Below, piece after piece: positions 60,803 through 64,000 of a stretch of 64,000 bases of DNA (its first letter is position 1; the number at the start of each line of letters is the position of its first letter). Location of the stretch: assembly GCA_965267425.1 (NCBI GenBank), contig OZ253959.1, positions 2,542,001 through 2,606,000 of the forward strand, read 5' to 3'. Both the position numbers and the translations under genes were made by a program. Below the pieces are notes generated by a model, which had not been told where the DNA came from, ran no database searches, and saw only the letters and a program-made list of their open reading frames with translations. The stretch is from G965267425 sp965267425 (GTDB taxonomy: Bacteria; Bacteroidota; Bacteroidia; Flavobacteriales_E; Vicingaceae).

Positions 60803-63800
60803 TTATTGAGATAATGAGAATCTCAAAGAAACTCCGGCATTTGTATTGGCAGTAGGGAATGCATTCGAAATAAACGGATTGGTCATAATGCGGTCATAAA
60901 ACACCCGTAAATTCAATTTTTGACTGACCGCCAAATCTCCTGTTAGTTTAATGGATATCAATTGTTGCCCTGCAGCAGGCTGATTATCTCCTTCCACTAT
61001 TCTTCGAATAATGGTGGTATTACTCCTTGAGGATACATCCAGTCGGGTTGTGAGATCTTTGGCCTCTGCTTTTCTGTTTTTGTTAAACGTAACATTTAAC
61101 GGGAACTTATAATCAAGTCCAACCACCCATTCTCTTCCTTTGACTTCAGTAATCTGGTTGTTTTGTAAGCTTAACGAAATATTTCTATCCCTTTTAAATT
61201 CTAATCTTGTACCAAAATTCTTAATGCTTTTCCATCGAATATTGACGCCAAATAGCGGACTGAATTGTTCCGTAATTGATACAGTACTGATTTGATATTC
61301 CGGAATAAAATTATTCGATAAATCACGCCCCAATCGCGTTGCAGAATCTCCCGTAATTTCCTGATTGGTTACAAATGAACTGATGTTGTAGGTAGAACGA
61401 TAAGCATGATTTAATGTTACTGATCTGAACCATTTATCGAGCAGTTTTATTTTGTTCAATCCGTCATAGGTTATTCTCCAGTTTGGTTTTGGAAAAATCT
61501 TTCTGAATTCATTAACTGCAATATCCACTTCATCCTGTCCTGAATAGGCTGCCAGAAAGGAAGTAATCAATACTTCTTGAGAAGTTCCTCCATATCCTGA
61601 ATAATAACCTCCACTATCCTGAACGGGAATATAATCACCGTTTTCGGCTCGTTGATCTGCCAACTTGCGAGAAGCATCAGCTCTCAGTTCCAGGAATTTT
61701 GTAAAGGTCTCAGACGAATAATTGTTTGCGTCATCTTTGATAAAGGACGTCTGCCATGTTATATAGGAAGCACTAAAGTTTCCAGTTTCTACAATTGGGT
61801 TGAAATCAATATTTCCATTTGGTCCCAGGCTGTCATTCCAGAAATAACCATTATTCTGATTTATGGCATACAAGTAGTTTCCATTTAATTCAACACGCAA
61901 GGTTTTTATTGGTCGGAAGGTAGCTCGATAATTGTATGTTTTAGAAAACGTATTCGAAAAATCATAGACCAAAGGCGATTGCCTCACACTTTCAAGCCAC
62001 CCCTCATCATATGCTTCTTGAACAAATGTGGGATCTTTTTGCGCACCGGCAATGAAGTCCAGCCCAGGAGCATTCCAATTTTGATCCAGCCCCATAAATT
62101 GCATTTGTTGAGAATAACCGGGAAGTACCGTTCCGTTAGTAATACTGTATGTTCCAGATACATCTTTTAAACTCAGCAGCACCTTAGAAGAATAATCCAC
62201 GAAATTTAATTTTCTTCGTTTCTTATCATCATCCTTTTTCTTTTTGTTTTTTCCATCCTGTTGATCTTCTTGTCCCTTGGCTTTTTTCTTCTTCTCTTTC
62301 TCCTCATCTTCTTTTTTCTTTCTCTTTTCAATGGTCTTATCTCTGCTTCTTTCGCTTTGATTCAATCGTTTGAAATAATCAACCTTGTTGTACAACAAAT
62401 TCAAATTAAGTTGTCCATTTAAATCCCATTTATTGGTATTGCGAATTGTATTTCCAAGGGAATCAAGACCAATTGGTGCACGATCCCAGTTATAAGTGGC
62501 ACCGTATCTACTGCTCACATTGACCCATTCTAAATACGGCAGTTTATTGATGGGTAACGTATAGTCCAATCCAAATGTATGGTTATATGCCATGTTTTCA
62601 CCACCGCGCAATACACTTTGCCAGACCGAATCTTTGAACTGTTCATATTCGTCTTTGTACTCTTTGTCAACTCGACCACCATTTGCTGTAGTTTCTTCAA
62701 TTAACGATCGATTGGAAGCATTAAAATTGAATTTCAGTGCCCTTGTAAAATCATGCCTCAATGCATAGGTACGTTCCCAGTTAAACGTTTTTTGATAATA
62801 TGGTTGTGGATTATAAAACGGATTGGTTTGTCGGACTTTTCTTTCTGTATACGTTCTACTCACGGTTGACCCAAAAGAATATTGTTTTGGGACCAGGTAA
62901 AAATTGAAATCTCTTATGATTTTGAAATAAGGTGATTTTCGGAAATATTTATTCGTGCTAAAAGGTTGAAAATTCTTTGGTTTTGCTGAGAAATTGTAGA
63001 GTATTCCGCCACGGTGTTCTTTATCATTTTTATACTCCGTCTGCGCATCTCTGTATTGGGTCAGATTATAGGCATAAGTTGCCGAAAGATTTTCCACATC
63101 ATATATATTGCTCTTCTTTTTATTCTTGCCAGGCAATTTTTTGACATTGGTGAAATTGATACTTTTCCTGCTCGTGTAAGTTTCTGTAGCTTTTCGAATG
63201 GAGTCTTTTTCTTGTTTTGTAAATTGATCCGATTTAAGGAGATCATCAAATTCAATGTCAGGATCTAAAGGGTTGTATCTAGGACGCTGCCAACTTTCAG
63301 AATATCCAAAATACGTTGGAATACTTACCACATTTTGAGCGAACATACCTAGCTCAAGATTGGTTTTAAACGCATATTGCATTTTCGTTTCCTGTTGTCT
63401 TTCGTTTAATTTCTGGTCGATACTACCAAATCCAGGTGTACTCATACTACCTGCCAAACTCATGGATCCCAGGTTGGCCAATTGAGTGGAAACCAAAGCG
63501 TTTGCTGCCCAACCCCCACTGTTATCAAAATCAGTTAGTCTTAATTCATTGGCCCAGAATTCAACACATTTCGGTTGACCATCGTCATTAACGTCTCCGT
63601 CAATGTCTTGTAATTTAGGATTCTTCACCCCAATCATAATGACCTTTACTTGCGATAAGTTTGGATTACCCCGAACACGAACCGTATTTTTTCCGTCACT
63701 TTCCTCGTATAATTCAGTACTGTTTCCACGGTTTAATTTTGCCTGAGTAAAAACTTCTAATGCAATATCAATGTCATTGTAAGTTGGCCAAACTGCTTCT

Positions 63801-64000
63801 CTTGAATTAAATCCCCACCGGGTTGGCCTCAGCGGAACTTCATATTCATAATAGTTTTGTTCAAAATCAGTTCCCAGTCGCAGAATCATAGAGAGCTCGT
63901 CATCTTGCAATTCATCAAAATCACTGGCATCTTCAATATGAGCAAACATTTTAAGTCGTTTATATTGCCGAATATCAATGTCCATATTTCGATATGCTGC
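60803..64000 (-). CDS. sprA: T9SS translocon protein SprA, C-terminal part (5' end outside window)
   Basis: The frame runs open to base 64000, with AAYRN preceding MDIDIRQYKRLKMFAHIE, so the visible 1,065 codons are the C-terminal part of a larger protein and the Met at 63985 is not its start. FWANELRLTDFDNSGGWAAN, NLSATYAYNLTQYRDA and the barrel-like end NPFISNAFPTANTNAGVSLR are typical of SprA, the very large outer-membrane pore of the type IX secretion system and gliding machinery. SprA is normally more than 2,300 residues. A Lys/Glu/Asp-rich, low-complexity insert lies near 62211-62345. The T9SS cargo at 13639, 29474 and 31772 should use this pore. Confidence 0.94.
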   Translation of the reverse strand, partial: AAYRNMDIDIRQYKRLKMFAHIEDASDFDELQDDELSMILRLGTDFEQNYYEYEVPLRPTRWGFNSREAVWPTYNDIDIALEVFTQAKLNRGNSTELYEESDGKNTVRVRGNPNLSQVKVIMIGVKNPKLQDIDGDVNDDGQPKCVEFWANELRLTDFDNSGGWAANALVSTQLANLGSMSLAGSMSTPGFGSIDQKLNERQQETKMQYAFKTNLELGMFAQNVVSIPTYFGYSESWQRPRYNPLDPDIEFDDLLKSDQFTKQEKDSIRKATETYTSRKSINFTNVKKLPGKNKKKSNIYDVENLSATYAYNLTQYRDAQTEYKNDKEHRGGILYNFSAKPKNFQPFSTNKYFRKSPYFKIIRDFNFYLVPKQYSFGSTVSRTYTERKVRQTNPFYNPQPYYQKTFNWERTYALRHDFTRALKFNFNASNRSLIEETTANGGRVDKEYKDEYEQFKDSVWQSVLRGGENMAYNHTFGLDYTLPINKLPYLEWVNVSSRYGATYNWDRAPIGLDSLGNTIRNTNKWDLNGQLNLNLLYNKVDYFKRLNQSERSRDKTIEKRKKKEDEEKEKKKKAKGQEDQQDGKNKKKKDDDKKRRKLNFVDYSSKVLLSLKDVSGTYSITNGTVLPGYSQQMQFMGLDQNWNAPGLDFIAGAQKDPTFVQEAYDEGWLESVRQSPLVYDFSNTFSKTYNYRATFRPIKTLRVELNGNYLYAINQNNGYFWNDSLGPNGNIDFNPIVETGNFSASYITWQTSFIKDDANNYSSETFTKFLELRADASRKLADQRAENGDYIPVQDSGGYYSGYGGTSQEVLITSFLAAYSGQDEVDIAVNEFRKIFPKPNWRITYDGLNKIKLLDKWFRSVTLNHAYRSTYNISSFVTNQEITGDSATRLGRDLSNNFIPEYQISTVSITEQFSPLFGVNIRWKSIKNFGTRLEFKRDRNISLSLQNNQITEVKGREWVVGLDYKFPLNVTFNKNRKAEAKDLTTRLDVSSRSNTTIIRRIVEGDNQPAAGQQLISIKLTGDLAVSQKLNLRVFYDRIMTNPFISNAFPTANTNAGVSLRFSLSQ

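Noticed and set aside
1..64000. Mobile elements, CRISPR arrays, integrase sites, toxin-antitoxin or phage-defence genes
   Set aside because: No transposase, integrase, spaced repeats, terminal inverted repeats or defence-type domains were found; the region is chromosomal core and surface functions.

Overview
The window is about 64 kb of low-GC bacterial chromosome from a member of the Bacteroidota, most likely the order Flavobacteriales and probably outside the classical Flavobacteriaceae. The evidence is the SprA translocon of the type IX secretion system (T9SS), three proteins with a type B T9SS sorting domain (TPNGDG motif), a fused MurF-Alr, a split MetH, a paired cytochrome oxidase subunit III cluster, and promoters of the TTTG-N19/20-TAnnTTTG type with no useful Shine-Dalgarno sequences. 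No insertion sequence, prophage, CRISPR array, rRNA or tRNA was seen. The genes look intact; only hppA (left edge) and sprA (right edge) are cut by the window.

Layout. 1-5.5 kb: membrane pyrophosphatase, PDH E1 beta, ETF beta/alpha, a bifunctional-nuclease-like protein and a biotin carboxylase. 5.6-12 kb: a tight minus-strand operon of a pyridine-nucleotide disulfide-type oxidoreductase, a membrane polyferredoxin and three glycosyltransferases. 12.1-15.3 kb: a DUF547/beta-barrel fusion facing an ECF sigma factor and its partner, a membrane-spanning protein that ends in a T9SS sorting domain. 15.5-22.6 kb: MurF-Alr, a conserved hypothetical, an OmpA-domain protein and B12-dependent ribonucleotide reductase. 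22.8-29.5 kb: a heme operon (fused hemA-hemC, hemD, hemB, hemL, hemE) ending in a small lipoprotein. 29.5-37 kb: two T9SS-exported PKD-type adhesins, a DUF255/thioredoxin lipoprotein and a YD-like secreted protein. 37-41 kb: tsaB, a TolC-family protein, a second OmpA-domain protein and a possible 37-aa small protein between two terminators. 41-45 kb: split metH under a clear SAM-I riboswitch. 45-49 kb: cytochrome oxidase accessory operon (ctaB, two subunit III genes, subunit IV, Sco, DUF420). 49-59 kb: a surface-polysaccharide operon (cysQ, gmd, fcl, two Wzi-like barrels around a WecA-like transferase) divergent from cysC-cysD-cysN. 59-64 kb: tonB, vanZ-like, gcvH and sprA.

The parts connect. 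The heme operon feeds the oxidase genes (CtaB makes heme O). NrdJ and MetH both need cobalamin, yet no B12 synthesis genes are present here. Sulfate activation lies beside GDP-fucose synthesis and capsule-type export genes without any sulfate-reduction gene, which suggests a sulfated, fucose-containing surface glycan. The most unusual regulatory candidate is the sigma factor whose apparent membrane partner carries a T9SS sorting domain, which could couple transcription to secretion status.
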